From: Fen-1254 sp963769605
Lineage (GTDB): Bacteria; Bacteroidota; Ignavibacteria; UBA10030
Reading direction: 5' to 3'
DNA length: 64,000 nt
Assembly (NCBI GenBank): GCA_963769605.1
Contig: CAVYML010000009.1
Coordinates: forward strand, 1,624,313 to 1,688,312
Shown here: in pieces, positions 7,356 to 16,341 of the stretch
Layout: the number at the start of each line of letters is the position of its first letter
How positions within the stretch are numbered: the stretch's first letter is position 1
Made by a program: the position numbers and the translations under genes
The notes under the pieces: model-generated
Database searches by the model: none
Seen by the model: only the letters and a program-made list of their open reading frames with translations
Told to the model about the DNA's origin: nothing

Positions 7356-9821
7356 ATGTTTGACTTTCAGCAAAAACTGCCCATCGATTCCGTTCTCGGT
7401 ACGCTCTGCCTTGCCCTTGCAGCATCGAACAATGCGGTGCTTTCTGCAGAACCGGGAGCCGGAAAAACGACTCGCGTGCCGCTTGCGCTTATCGACGAAC
7501 CATGGCTCGCCGGGAAAAAGATTATCATGCTTGAACCTCGCCGGCTGGCGGCTCGGCGTGCAGCCGAATATATGGCTTCTCAAATCGGAGAACGGGCAGG
7601 ACAAACGGTTGGTTACCGCATTCGCGGAGATGCAATAACCGGGACAACAACGCGTATCGAGGTGGTGACCGAGGGAATTTTAACCCGTATGCTCCAGCAT
7701 GATCCCGAATTGCCAGGCACGGGTCTCTTGATCTTCGATGAATTTCATGAACGGAGTATCAACGCGGATCTGGGACTTGCGCTTGCACTCGACGTTCAGC
7801 AACATCTACGCGGCGATCTCCGCATTCTTGTAATGTCCGCAACTCTCGACGTGGAAGCTGCGGCCCGTCTGCTGAAAAATGCCCCGGTCGTAAAAAGCAA
7901 AGGGCGAACATTTCCGGTTGAAACGATTTACGATTCTTTTGCATCGGAGAAAACAATAGAACAGCGTACGGCAGAAAAGATTGCCCGCGCGCTCCAAATA
8001 ACTGAAGGAGATATTCTTGCCTTTCTTCCGGGACGGAAGGAACTTCACCGGGTCGATCAATTGCTCTATGAAAAAAAACTTCCGGACGATATTGCTATTC
8101 ACGAATTATTCGGCGATGCTTCCTATGACCGGCAGGCAGCGGCGCTCGCTCCGGATCCGAGTGGAAAGCGGAAAATTATACTCTCCACATCCATAGCGGA
8201 AACAAGTTTAACCATTGACGGCGTAAGAATTGTTGTCGATTCCGGATTGGCACGAACGGCACGATTTGATCCAAACCGCGGAATGTCGGGACTAACAACG
8301 GTTGCGGTTTCAAAAGCGGTTGCCGACCAGCGACGCGGCCGTGCAGGACGCCAGAATGCGGGAATATGCTACCGGCTCTGGATGGAAAACGAAAATGAAC
8401 GGCTGCCCGATTTTCCACAGCCCGAAATAAAAGTCACGGATCTCGCACAGCTCGCGCTCGACCTTGCGCAATGGGGAACACAGGATGGGGCGAATCTTCG
8501 TTTTCTCGATCCGCCTCCTGCCGCACATCTTTCACAAGCTCGATTGCTTTTACAGGATCTCGGAGCTCTTGACAGCTCAGGAAAGTTGACACCGCATGGG
8601 AAAGCGATGGCGGAGATTCCGGTTCATCCGCGTATAGCGCACATGCTTCTTGACAGTAAAAAAATCGGGCTTGGTTCTCTTGCCTGCGATGCTGCCGCAT
8701 TGCTCGAAGAACGTATTCCCGGCGGAAACATAAACGACATCGATCTTGCAGGTTTTTTATCTCCTGCTTTAAGGGTAAACGAGCGCATGCGTGCCCATGC
8801 ACTCAGACTGCGGCGGATGATGGAAATCAAAGGTCACGAATCGCAGAACAGCGAAGAAGCCGGAATCGTGCTTGCGCTCGCCTATCCCGATCGCATTGCC
8901 CGCCGCCGGAAGGAAGGAACGCGTTATATTTTGGCAAATGGCCGGACGGCGATACTTCCATCCGCATCGCTGCTTGCGAGGAATGAATTTCTTGCTGTCG
9001 GAGAAGTGGACGGCCTTGGCGCTGAAGTAAAAATATTTCTCGCCGCATCTCTTACAAGGGAGCAGATCGAAACGATCTTTTCAGGAAACATACGCACCGA
9101 GGAAGTTACTGCATGGAGCGAAGAAGAACGAGCCGTCATTGCAAAGAAAACAGCTCGCATTGGCGCATTAATACTATCCGAGAAGCCTATTATTGCAGAA
9201 GGAGTCGGCGTTATCCGCGCAATGCTGGAGGGAATCCGATCGATGGGAATCGAATGCCTGCCATGGGAAAAAGAAACTTTCGCTCTGCAGCAGCGCGTAC
9301 AGTGGATGAAGACTCACTCTGCACTTTCAAAAGAATTGCCCGATTTCAGCAGCCGGGCATTGATGGAATCTCTGGAAGAATGGCTTGCTCCATTTCTCAA
9401 CGGCATTACACATGCTGCACAGCTAAAAAAATTATCTTTACCGGAGATTTTCCGTGCACGTTTTTCATCGCAGCTATGGAAAACATTTGAAAGACTTGCT
9501 CCGTCTCACCTGCACCTGCCGAGCGGTTCCAATGCTGTGCTCGATTATTCCGGAGAAATTCCGGTGCTTGCCGTCCGGCTGCAGGAATTGTTCGGTCAAA
9601 CGGAAACGCCGAAAATCTGCAGCGGAACGGTAAGTGTATTAGTGCATCTGCTGTCGCCTGCGCACCGTCCTCTTGCTGTTACGCAGGATTTGCACAGTTT
9701 CTGGACCAGCGTTTATCCGGACATCCGCGTTCAGCTGCGAGCCCGATATCCGAAACATGTATGGCCTGAAGATCCTCTGACGGCAAAGCCGACGAACAAG
9801 ATAAAAAGGCGAAACCGGTAA
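7356..9821 (+). CDS. hrpB: ATP-dependent RNA helicase HrpB
   Basis: 821-residue DEAH/RHA-family helicase. Walker A is SAEPGAGKTTRVP (about residues 30-42), Walker B is FDEFHERS, motif III is VMSATLD, and the C-terminal helicase half carries SIAETSLTIDGVRIVVDSG and QRRGRAGR. The HA2 and HrpB-specific C-terminal regions follow, including a conserved WPEDP near the end, close to the WPDDP typical of HrpB. The length matches the family. HrpB is widespread but its RNA substrate is not well defined. The start ATG 7356 has no obvious Shine-Dalgarno but aligns with the usual N-terminus (LPIDSVL). It stands alone and ends at a bidirectional terminator facing the type III glutamine synthetase. Confidence 0.93.
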   Translation: MFDFQQKLPIDSVLGTLCLALAASNNAVLSAEPGAGKTTRVPLALIDEPWLAGKKIIMLEPRRLAARRAAEYMASQIGERAGQTVGYRIRGDAITGTTTRIEVVTEGILTRMLQHDPELPGTGLLIFDEFHERSINADLGLALALDVQQHLRGDLRILVMSATLDVEAAARLLKNAPVVKSKGRTFPVETIYDSFASEKTIEQRTAEKIARALQITEGDILAFLPGRKELHRVDQLLYEKKLPDDIAIHELFGDASYDRQAAALAPDPSGKRKIILSTSIAETSLTIDGVRIVVDSGLARTARFDPNRGMSGLTTVAVSKAVADQRRGRAGRQNAGICYRLWMENENERLPDFPQPEIKVTDLAQLALDLAQWGTQDGANLRFLDPPPAAHLSQARLLLQDLGALDSSGKLTPHGKAMAEIPVHPRIAHMLLDSKKIGLGSLACDAAALLEERIPGGNINDIDLAGFLSPALRVNERMRAHALRLRRMMEIKGHESQNSEEAGIVLALAYPDRIARRRKEGTRYILANGRTAILPSASLLARNEFLAVGEVDGLGAEVKIFLAASLTREQIETIFSGNIRTEEVTAWSEEERAVIAKKTARIGALILSEKPIIAEGVGVIRAMLEGIRSMGIECLPWEKETFALQQRVQWMKTHSALSKELPDFSSRALMESLEEWLAPFLNGITHAAQLKKLSLPEIFRARFSSQLWKTFERLAPSHLHLPSGSNAVLDYSGEIPVLAVRLQELFGQTETPKICSGTVSVLVHLLSPAHRPLAVTQDLHSFWTSVYPDIRVQLRARYPKHVWPEDPLTAKPTNKIKRRNR

Positions 9822-9875
9822 CCGAAATTACTCCGTATGTTTATTTTTTGTCATTGCTCATTGCTAACCCAAATA

Positions 9876-9912
9876 AAAAAACCCGGAAAGAAAAACTTTC
9901 CCGGGTTTTGTA
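9876..9912. terminator. Bidirectional terminator between hrpB and glnN
   Basis: Stem ACCCGG-AAAG/CTTTCCCGGGT (9881-9890 with 9896-9906, one bulged base), flanked by an A-run on the left and a T-run on the right. It can end both convergent transcripts. Confidence 0.8.
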
Positions 9913-9935
9913 TTTTTAAACCGAACGATCTTCGA

Positions 9936-12041
9936 TTAGACTCTGAACAGAAGATCGGCATAGGTCGGCAGGGGCCAGACTCTTTCGTCGACGAGTGTTT
10001 CTAATTTGTCGCCATCGATTCTCAAAGCAGCCATAGTGGTAAAGACAACGTCGCGATGGTATTCGGCATGTTTGAAGACGCTGTCCGAATGACCTCCGGC
10101 GAGGGCTGCTTCGAGCGCTTCGATGTGCTTTCCGAACGAATCGATCGTCGCTGTCAACTCAGCAAGCAGCTTTTCTGCTGCAGCCGATTTCGATCCTGCG
10201 CTCTTTATTGCTGCTATTTCGGATGCCACTGTTCCGGCAAATTCAAGAGAGGCGGGAAGGATTTCACGTTTTGCCATATCGAGAGCGGTCAATGCCTCGA
10301 TATTGATGACTTTAATATAGTTTTCCAGATAAATCTCATAGCGGGAATGCAGTTCTTCTTTTGTCAGCACGCCATGTTTTTCATAGAGTTTAACGGTCTT
10401 ATCTGTAATGAGCGCTGTGATTGCAGCAACCGTCGATTTGATGTTCGGCAATCCGCGTTTTTCGGCTTCGACCAGCCAATCTTCTGCGTAGTTGTTGCCG
10501 TTGAAGATAATCCGCTTATGCTTTTTTACGATCTCTTTGACGATCGCTTGTGCTTCAGCATCGACATCTTTCGCTTTTTCCAGCCTGTCCGCTACACGGG
10601 AAAGGGTTTCCGCTACAATTGTGTTCAATGCTGTATTCGGTTCCGCAATGGAGGCGGAAGAAGCGACCATACGGAATTCGAATTTATTTCCCGTGAATGC
10701 AAACGGTGAAGTACGGTTGCGGTCGGTTGCATCTTTGGGAAGTGCCGGCAGCGTTGTAACGCCGAGCTTCAATTCGCCGCCGCTCTTCGACGACTTTGCT
10801 CCGCCGTTCTCGATCTGCTCGAGAATGTCGGTCAGCTGTTCGCCGAGAAATGCAGAAATGATTGCAGGAGGCGCTTCGTTTGCACCGAGGCGGTGATCGT
10901 TGCCTGGATTTGCCGCTGAGACACGAAGCACGTCTGCATATTCGTCTACCGCTTCCAGAACTGCGGCAAGGAAGACGAGAAATTGTTCATTGTCGTGCGG
11001 TGTCTTGCCCGGTTCCAGAAGATTCTGTCCATCGTTAGAAGCCATCGACCAATTATTGTGCTTCCCGGAACCGTTGACGCCGGCAAAAGGTTTTTCATGG
11101 AGTAACGCAACCAAACCATGACGGTTGGCTACCTTTCTGAGAGTTTCCATCACAAGTTGATTGTGATCGGTTGCGATGTTCGTGGTGGTAAATATCGGAG
11201 CCAGTTCATGCTGTGCGGGCGCAACTTCATTATGTTTCGTTTTGGAAAGCACGCCGAGTTTCCACAATTCCTGATCTACTTCCAGCATGAATGCGGCAAT
11301 ACGTTCTTTGAGTATGCCGAAATAATGATCTTCCAGTTCCTGCCCTTTGGGCGGCTTGGAGCCGAACAATGTGCGGCCGGTCAGGATAAGATCTTTTCGC
11401 TTTTCATATAATTTTTTATCAATGACAAAATATTCTTGTTCAGGTCCGACGGTGGTTGTAACTTTGGTGGCCGTTGTGTTGCCGAATGCACGAAGAATGC
11501 GAACCGCCTGTTTGGAAAGCGCTTGCATAGATCGCAAGAGCGGCGTCTTCTTGTCTAATGCTTCGCCGGTGTACGAACAGAAAGCAGTCGGAATATAGAG
11601 GGTATTATTTTTATAGAAAGCAGGCGAGGTGCAGTCCCATGCCGTATAACCGCGTGCTTCGAATGTTGAACGTAATCCGCCGGAAGGGAATGATGAAGCA
11701 TCCGGTTCGCCTTTAATCAATTCTTTGCCGGAAAACTCCATAATGATCCGACCGTCGGCAGTTGGAGAAATAAAGGAATCGTGCTTTTCCGCCGTAATTC
11801 CGGTCATGGGCTGAAACCAGTGCGTAAAGTGCGTTGCACCTTTTTCAATAGCCCAATCTTTCATTGCATTCGCAACGATATCAGCGACCGCCGGGTCAAG
11901 TGGTAACCCCTCGTCGATGGTCTTTCTCAACATTTTATAGATATTTTTTGGCAGCCGGGTTTTTGTTACTGCATCGCTAAAGACATTAGAAGCGAAAGAA
12001 TTTTCCAATGTTTCCTGTAAAACCAATGATTCTTTTTCCAT
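9936..12041 (-). CDS. glnN: Glutamine synthetase, type III
   Basis: 701-residue GSIII, the large dodecameric form found in Bacteroidota and some cyanobacteria, which condenses ammonium and glutamate using ATP. Family features include THFTHWFQPMTG, KHDSF, the GGLRSTFEARGYTAWDC segment, GPEQEYFVID, NEVAPAQHELAP and GSGKHNNWS, and the long C-terminal helical region. An AAGGAG ribosome binding site lies ahead of the ATG. It sits directly upstream-to-downstream with glnA (type I) on the same strand. A terminator-like hairpin between them suggests separate transcription. Two synthetases from different GS types plus amt-glnK within 14 kb suggests differential use by nitrogen status. Confidence 0.95.
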   Translation of the reverse strand: MEKESLVLQETLENSFASNVFSDAVTKTRLPKNIYKMLRKTIDEGLPLDPAVADIVANAMKDWAIEKGATHFTHWFQPMTGITAEKHDSFISPTADGRIIMEFSGKELIKGEPDASSFPSGGLRSTFEARGYTAWDCTSPAFYKNNTLYIPTAFCSYTGEALDKKTPLLRSMQALSKQAVRILRAFGNTTATKVTTTVGPEQEYFVIDKKLYEKRKDLILTGRTLFGSKPPKGQELEDHYFGILKERIAAFMLEVDQELWKLGVLSKTKHNEVAPAQHELAPIFTTTNIATDHNQLVMETLRKVANRHGLVALLHEKPFAGVNGSGKHNNWSMASNDGQNLLEPGKTPHDNEQFLVFLAAVLEAVDEYADVLRVSAANPGNDHRLGANEAPPAIISAFLGEQLTDILEQIENGGAKSSKSGGELKLGVTTLPALPKDATDRNRTSPFAFTGNKFEFRMVASSASIAEPNTALNTIVAETLSRVADRLEKAKDVDAEAQAIVKEIVKKHKRIIFNGNNYAEDWLVEAEKRGLPNIKSTVAAITALITDKTVKLYEKHGVLTKEELHSRYEIYLENYIKVINIEALTALDMAKREILPASLEFAGTVASEIAAIKSAGSKSAAAEKLLAELTATIDSFGKHIEALEAALAGGHSDSVFKHAEYHRDVVFTTMAALRIDGDKLETLVDERVWPLPTYADLLFRV

Positions 12042-12203
12042 GAAAAATAATTCTCCTTAATAATTAATTTTACTTACCTGTAGATGTAATAATATAAACA
12101 ATATTTGCCCTATTTTCCCTAATAACAAATCAAGAAGAAACATCTGAGATGTATTGGCTATTTATGCAAGCGCAACAACTTTCTTACAGGACCTTAGGAG
12201 GGT

Positions 12204-12244
12204 CTAAAAAAGCCAATGGCCATAAAATAAATACCTATGGCCAT
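12204..12244 (-). terminator. Terminator of glnA (minus strand)
   Basis: Perfect 9-bp stem ATGGCCATA/TATGGCCAT (12216-12224 with 12236-12244). On the minus strand it is followed a few bases later by TTTTTTA. It lies 38 bases past the glnA stop. Confidence 0.7.
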
Positions 12245-12282
12245 CGACCTCTTATAGATATTGAAATGATCGCTTAAGAATA

Positions 12283-13698
12283 CTAATTGTCATAATACAG
12301 ATGAAATTCATACGGATGCGGCCGTAGATGCATCTCATCCAATTCTTTGTCTCTTTTCCAAGTAATCCAGGCTTCGATAAGATCATTAGTAAATACATTT
12401 CCATTTGTTAAGAACGAATTATCTTTTTCTAACGCATTAATGGCTTCCTCTAATGATCCCGGTGTCTTTGGAGTTGATTTAAGTTCTTCCCGCGTCATTT
12501 CATAAATATCCCTGTCCAACGGCTTACCCGGATCGATCTTGTTTAGGATTCCATCTACAGCAGCCATCATGATGGCCGAGAAAGTTAAATAACCATTGCA
12601 ACTCGGATCCGGGCAGCGGAATTCAACACGCTTAGCTTTCGGGCTCGGAGAATACATTGGAATTCTGCATGAAGCAGAACGGTTTCTGGCTGAATAGGCC
12701 AGATTAACCGGTGCTTCAAAACCAGGAACAAGCCGGCGGTACGAATTCGTTGTCGGTGCAGCAAAAGCCAGAATGGCCGGTGCATGCTTCAAAATACCTC
12801 CGATAGCATGAAGACCCATTTGACTAAAACCGGCATAGCCGTCTCCCGCGAACAAAGGTTTACCTTCCTTCCACAAGGAAAAGTGTGTATGCATTCCGCT
12901 TCCATTATCCTGAAAAATCGGTTTGGGCATAAAGGTCACTGTCTTGTTGTTTTTCTTTGCCACATTTTTACATATGTATTTATACCACATAAGTTGATCG
13001 GCCATTTTCAACAAGTTAGTAAATTTCATGTCAATTTCGCTTTGACCAGCAGTAGCAACTTCATGATGATGCGCTTCTACGACAATTCCGATCTTACGCA
13101 TTTCGTAAACCATCTCACCCCGAAGATCATGATAGGTATCAGTTGGGCTGACCGGGAAGTATCCGCCCTTGAAGCTGGGTTTATAGCCTAAATTTGGTTC
13201 TTCAAATCTGGCAGTGTTCCAGGCGCCTTCCTGTGAATCAATTTCGTATACACCGCGATGCTGATTTTGCTCATAACGAACTTCATCAAAAATAAAAAAT
13301 TCGGGTTCCGGTCCAATATAGCACGTATCAGCTATTTTAGTTTGTCTTAAATATTCTTCTGCCTTTTGTGCGATATAACGCGGATCTCGAGTATATTTTT
13401 GCTTTGATACCGGATCGACAATATCTGCGATGATGCTTACAGTTGGTTTAGCAAAAAACGGATCCATGCAAAATGTATTAGGATCTGGAACGGCAAGCAT
13501 ATCCGACATGTGAATTCCCTGCCAGCCTCGAATAGATGAACCATCGAATCCCAAGCCTTCCACAAAAGTATCTTCGTCAAGCACATCAATCGGGAAGCTG
13601 CAGTGCTGCCAGCTTCCTAAGAGATCTACAAATTTAAGATCTATCATTTCCGAATTATTCTTTTTTACAAATTCAAAAAAATCTTTTGGCGTTGCCAT
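12283..13698 (-). CDS. glnA: Glutamine synthetase, type I
   Basis: 471-residue GSI-beta type enzyme. Conserved active-site stretches are LGFDGSSIRGWQ, the glutamate/metal box GPEPEFFIFD, HHHEVATAGQSEID, NGSGMHTHFSLW, the ATP-binding RLVPGFEAPV, and RNRSASCRIP. The tyrosine adenylylated in enterobacterial GlnA has a counterpart in DIYEMTREEL, so ATP-dependent adenylylation control is possible, although no glnE is visible here. A strong AGGAGGAG ribosome binding site precedes the start. The gene is more AT-rich than several neighbours but otherwise normal. Confidence 0.95.
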   Translation of the reverse strand: MATPKDFFEFVKKNNSEMIDLKFVDLLGSWQHCSFPIDVLDEDTFVEGLGFDGSSIRGWQGIHMSDMLAVPDPNTFCMDPFFAKPTVSIIADIVDPVSKQKYTRDPRYIAQKAEEYLRQTKIADTCYIGPEPEFFIFDEVRYEQNQHRGVYEIDSQEGAWNTARFEEPNLGYKPSFKGGYFPVSPTDTYHDLRGEMVYEMRKIGIVVEAHHHEVATAGQSEIDMKFTNLLKMADQLMWYKYICKNVAKKNNKTVTFMPKPIFQDNGSGMHTHFSLWKEGKPLFAGDGYAGFSQMGLHAIGGILKHAPAILAFAAPTTNSYRRLVPGFEAPVNLAYSARNRSASCRIPMYSPSPKAKRVEFRCPDPSCNGYLTFSAIMMAAVDGILNKIDPGKPLDRDIYEMTREELKSTPKTPGSLEEAINALEKDNSFLTNGNVFTNDLIEAWITWKRDKELDEMHLRPHPYEFHLYYDN

Positions 13699-14069
13699 AA
13701 TTTTACTCCTCCTATTAGTTTGTTTTTTTGGTTTTAATATCCCGAAGCTCCTTTGGTTTTAAGAAGATGATTATTCTGAGCTTTTAATCCCCCGAAGCCT
13801 GATGCGGGGATAATTGATTGAACGCATTATTTAATTACGCCTAACAAGATAATAACATAAATAATTAATGTAATCAAGCACTTTTACAAACTTTTATTAA
13901 TCATAATCCGGCAATCCACCAATTTTCCTAAAACTCATTTTGTTTTGTGCGCAAGCCCCAAAGCGGTTACAAAAAATTAATATAGTTTCCGTTTGCCGAA
14001 AAGATACCTTCATTAGCCGATTTCCGTGCAACGCCTCATTCTATATAATCGTATATTGAAAGGAGAGTT

Positions 14070-14102
14070 ATGGAAAGGCTTATCCTCAAAAATGGCAACT
14101 AA
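14070..14102 (+). CDS. Possible ten-codon leader ORF
   Basis: ATG followed by nine sense codons (MERLILKNGN) and TAA, preceded at good spacing by AAAGGAGAG, one of the best ribosome binding sites in the window. It ends 27 bases before a hairpin-forming repeat and about 210 bases ahead of the efflux adaptor. It may be a leader peptide or simply chance. No attenuator structure with a T-run follows. Confidence 0.25.
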   Translation: MERLILKNGN

Positions 14103-14128
14103 ACAGCGTGTAATTTAACGATCATAAT

Positions 14129-14179
14129 CCCCCTGTTAAAAGAGCAGTTCGAACTGCGAGTCGGACTCTACCAGGGGGG
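14129..14179. repeat. Hairpin repeat, copy 1 (AGTCGGACTCTAC family)
   Basis: Bounded by CCCCCTG and CAGGGGG, which pair perfectly (14129-14135 with 14172-14178). Inside are a GCAGTTCGAACTGC palindrome and the string AGTCGGACTCTAC. The same element, about 75% identical by eye, recurs at 41809-41853, so it is a dispersed REP-like repeat rather than a one-off terminator. Confidence 0.65.
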
Positions 14180-14310
14180 ATTCAAAGCGGAGTAAGAAAG
14201 CATTTATTCAAAAGACGCTGAATTAAAAAATGATGTTTTGATTCGACGAACTTTTCCCGTATTAATTTCGTTTAAAATATCGTCTTTTGATAAAAAGGAA
14301 CCTGGAAAGA

Positions 14311-15498
14311 ATGGAATCGGAACAAGTTGATTTGTCGGCATTGCGGATTCACCGTTCGGAAAAGTCTCAGGACGGACCTCCGAAAAAGCTGCCGGCTTAC
14401 ATTATTAGCATTGTTGTTCTTGTCGTACTTATTGCCGGGGGAATTTACGGCGGGAAAAAATTTTTTGCACCGGATATTGAAGTTAAATTGACTACGGTCG
14501 CATGGATTTCCCCTTCCCAATCGGATGCTGTGCTGACCGCAAGCGGTTATGTCGTTGCCCAGCGAAAAGCGGCTGTTGCTTCCAAGGCAACGGGCAGATT
14601 AGTGTATCTGGGTGTTGTCGAAGGGGATCATGTGGAAAATGGACAAATCATAGCGAGGATCGAAGATTCCGACATGCATGCCGCGCTTGTGCAGGCGCGT
14701 GCATCGGAGGCGGTCGCTCAGGCCGATCTTCTTACTGCAGAGCAGACCTTGAGGCGTGAAAAATCGTTATGGGAAAAAAATCTAGCCACGCAGGCGGATT
14801 ATGAAAGCGCTCAAGCACAATATGCGCGAGTTAAAGCTTCCATCGAAGTAGCTGCTGCCGGCGTTACCGGGGCGGAGGTTGCCATGGAAAATACGGTAAT
14901 CCGTGCACCATTCAGCGGAACGGTTCTGACAAAAGATGCCGATATCGGCGAGATGGTTGTGCCAATGGCTGCGAGCGTCAGTTCGAAGTCAGCGGTTGTG
15001 ACGATAGCCGATATGTCTTCGCTTCAGGTGGAAGCGGATGTGTCCGAATCCAATATCGAACGTGTTTTTCCGAACCAGCCGTGCGAGATTACATTAGATG
15101 CATATCCCGGTGTGCGTTATCAGGGATTTGTTGCGAAGATCGTTCCGACTGCGGATCGGACGAAAGCAACGGTTCTGGTCAAGGTTGCTTTTATAAAATA
15201 CGACAGCCGTGTTCTGCCGGAAATGGGAGCGAAAGTTCTATTCTTAACGAAACCGTCGGACAAAGCTTCTCTGCATGATAAGCCGTTCCTTTCTCTTCCC
15301 GCCGGTGCCGTAACGGAAAGAGATGGAAAGAAAGTAGCCTATCGCGTTACTGACAACATGGCATCTGTCGTTCCTCTTACAACGGGACGACTGCTCGGTT
15401 CCCAGATAGAGATTATCGACGGCCTTACAGTCGGAGAAAAAGTGATAGACAATCTCGGTCCAAATATTTCAGACGGAGTCAATGTGAAGATTCAATAA
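14311..15498 (+). CDS. Periplasmic adaptor (membrane fusion) subunit of an ABC efflux system
   Basis: HlyD/MacA-type adaptor, 395 residues. A short N-terminal cytoplasmic segment precedes one transmembrane helix (PAYIISIVVLVVLIAGGIYG). The biotinyl-lipoyl halves follow, first near KATGRLVYLGVVEGDHVENGQ and second near IRAPFSGTV, flanking a helical hairpin rich in Ala/Gln. A beta-barrel and membrane-proximal domain end the chain. I use ATG 14311 because it has GGAAAG in front and a better N-terminus than the TTG eight codons upstream. With the ATPase and two permeases downstream it would form a MacAB-like exporter or lipoprotein-transport system. No outer-membrane TolC partner is in the window, and the substrate is unknown. 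Confidence 0.88.
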   Translation: MESEQVDLSALRIHRSEKSQDGPPKKLPAYIISIVVLVVLIAGGIYGGKKFFAPDIEVKLTTVAWISPSQSDAVLTASGYVVAQRKAAVASKATGRLVYLGVVEGDHVENGQIIARIEDSDMHAALVQARASEAVAQADLLTAEQTLRREKSLWEKNLATQADYESAQAQYARVKASIEVAAAGVTGAEVAMENTVIRAPFSGTVLTKDADIGEMVVPMAASVSSKSAVVTIADMSSLQVEADVSESNIERVFPNQPCEITLDAYPGVRYQGFVAKIVPTADRTKATVLVKVAFIKYDSRVLPEMGAKVLFLTKPSDKASLHDKPFLSLPAGAVTERDGKKVAYRVTDNMASVVPLTTGRLLGSQIEIIDGLTVGEKVIDNLGPNISDGVNVKIQ

Positions 15499-15499
15499 T

Positions 15500-15650
15500 A
15501 GTTCATTCGTTCTTAGTTCTTACTGCTTGGTTCGTGTGAAATATTGTTTTAATCAGTTAGTCAGTTCATTGGTTCATTGGTTCTTTGGTTATTGAATTAT
15601 TTGTTTTATTAGATCCTGTTTACAATTTACAGTTCACTGTTTTAAAGGAA
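15500..15650. repeat. Heptad-periodic repeat patch
   Basis: Intergenic DNA made of drifting words of about seven bases: gttctta, agtcagtt, cattggtt, cattggtt, ctttggtt, then ttacagtt, cactgtt. It separates the adaptor from the ATPase. No coding potential. Confidence 0.65.
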
Positions 15651-15657
15651 TTTCTTT

Positions 15658-16332
15658 ATGACACAAGCGATTATTCAAGTACAGGGCGTTTCAAAATCTT
15701 ATTGGCGGGACAGTTTTGAAGTTCCGGTACTCAAAGATATTTCCATAGATGTTCCGGATGGAGAGTTTCTCTGTCTCATGGGGCCCTCCGGTTCCGGAAA
15801 GACTACACTCCTGAATCTCATCGCCGGTATAGACCGGCCCAGTATGGGAAAGATTATTGTCGGCGGAACGGAAATCGGCAGCTTAAGCGAAACGGCTCTT
15901 GCTAAATGGCGTTCGCAGCATGTGGGATTCGTTTTTCAGTTTTATAATTTACTCCCGGTTCTGACGGCTTTTGAAAATGTAGAACTTCCGCTTCTTCTCA
16001 CTTCGCTTTCCAAATCCGAACGCAGGAAGCATGTCGAACTGGCGCTTGACGTTGTCGGGCTGAGCGACCGTATCCGCCATTATCCCAAACAGCTTTCAGG
16101 CGGACAGGAGCAGCGTGTTGCTATTGCCCGGGCGATCGTAACCGATCCGACGCTGCTTGTAGCGGATGAACCGACCGGTGACTTAGACAAGCATTCGGCG
16201 GAAGAGATTATGGTTCTTTTGGAACGTTTGAACAGTGAATTTAAAAAAACCATCGTCATGGTAACGCACGATCCCCGCGCAGCAGAAAAGGCGACCGTGA
16301 CACATCATCTTGATAAAGGCGAATTGTCATAA
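15658..16332 (+). CDS. ABC transporter ATP-binding protein (MacB/LolD type)
   Basis: 224-residue ATPase. Walker A is GPSGSGKTT, the Q-loop lies in FVFQFYNLLP, the signature is LSGGQEQRVAIARA, Walker B is LLVADEPTGDLD, and the switch His is in VTHDP. The FYNLLPxLTAxENVELPLL pattern is typical of the LolD/MacB/YknY subgroup that drives mechanotransmission rather than pore transport. It is followed nine bases later by the first permease gene, which has an AAGGAGG site, so the two are co-transcribed. It energises the adaptor and FtsX-like permeases around it. Confidence 0.93.
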   Translation: MTQAIIQVQGVSKSYWRDSFEVPVLKDISIDVPDGEFLCLMGPSGSGKTTLLNLIAGIDRPSMGKIIVGGTEIGSLSETALAKWRSQHVGFVFQFYNLLPVLTAFENVELPLLLTSLSKSERRKHVELALDVVGLSDRIRHYPKQLSGGQEQRVAIARAIVTDPTLLVADEPTGDLDKHSAEEIMVLLERLNSEFKKTIVMVTHDPRAAEKATVTHHLDKGELS

Positions 16333-16341
16333 GGAGGCGTT

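Larger units (their letters stand above)
13699..14310. other. Intergenic region upstream of glnA and the efflux operon
   Basis: About 600 bases without a long gene. It must contain the glnA promoter, on the right-hand side of glnA. It also holds the ten-codon ORF at 14070-14102 and the repeat at 14129-14179, listed separately. The rest is AT-rich and I see nothing I can name. Confidence 0.5.
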
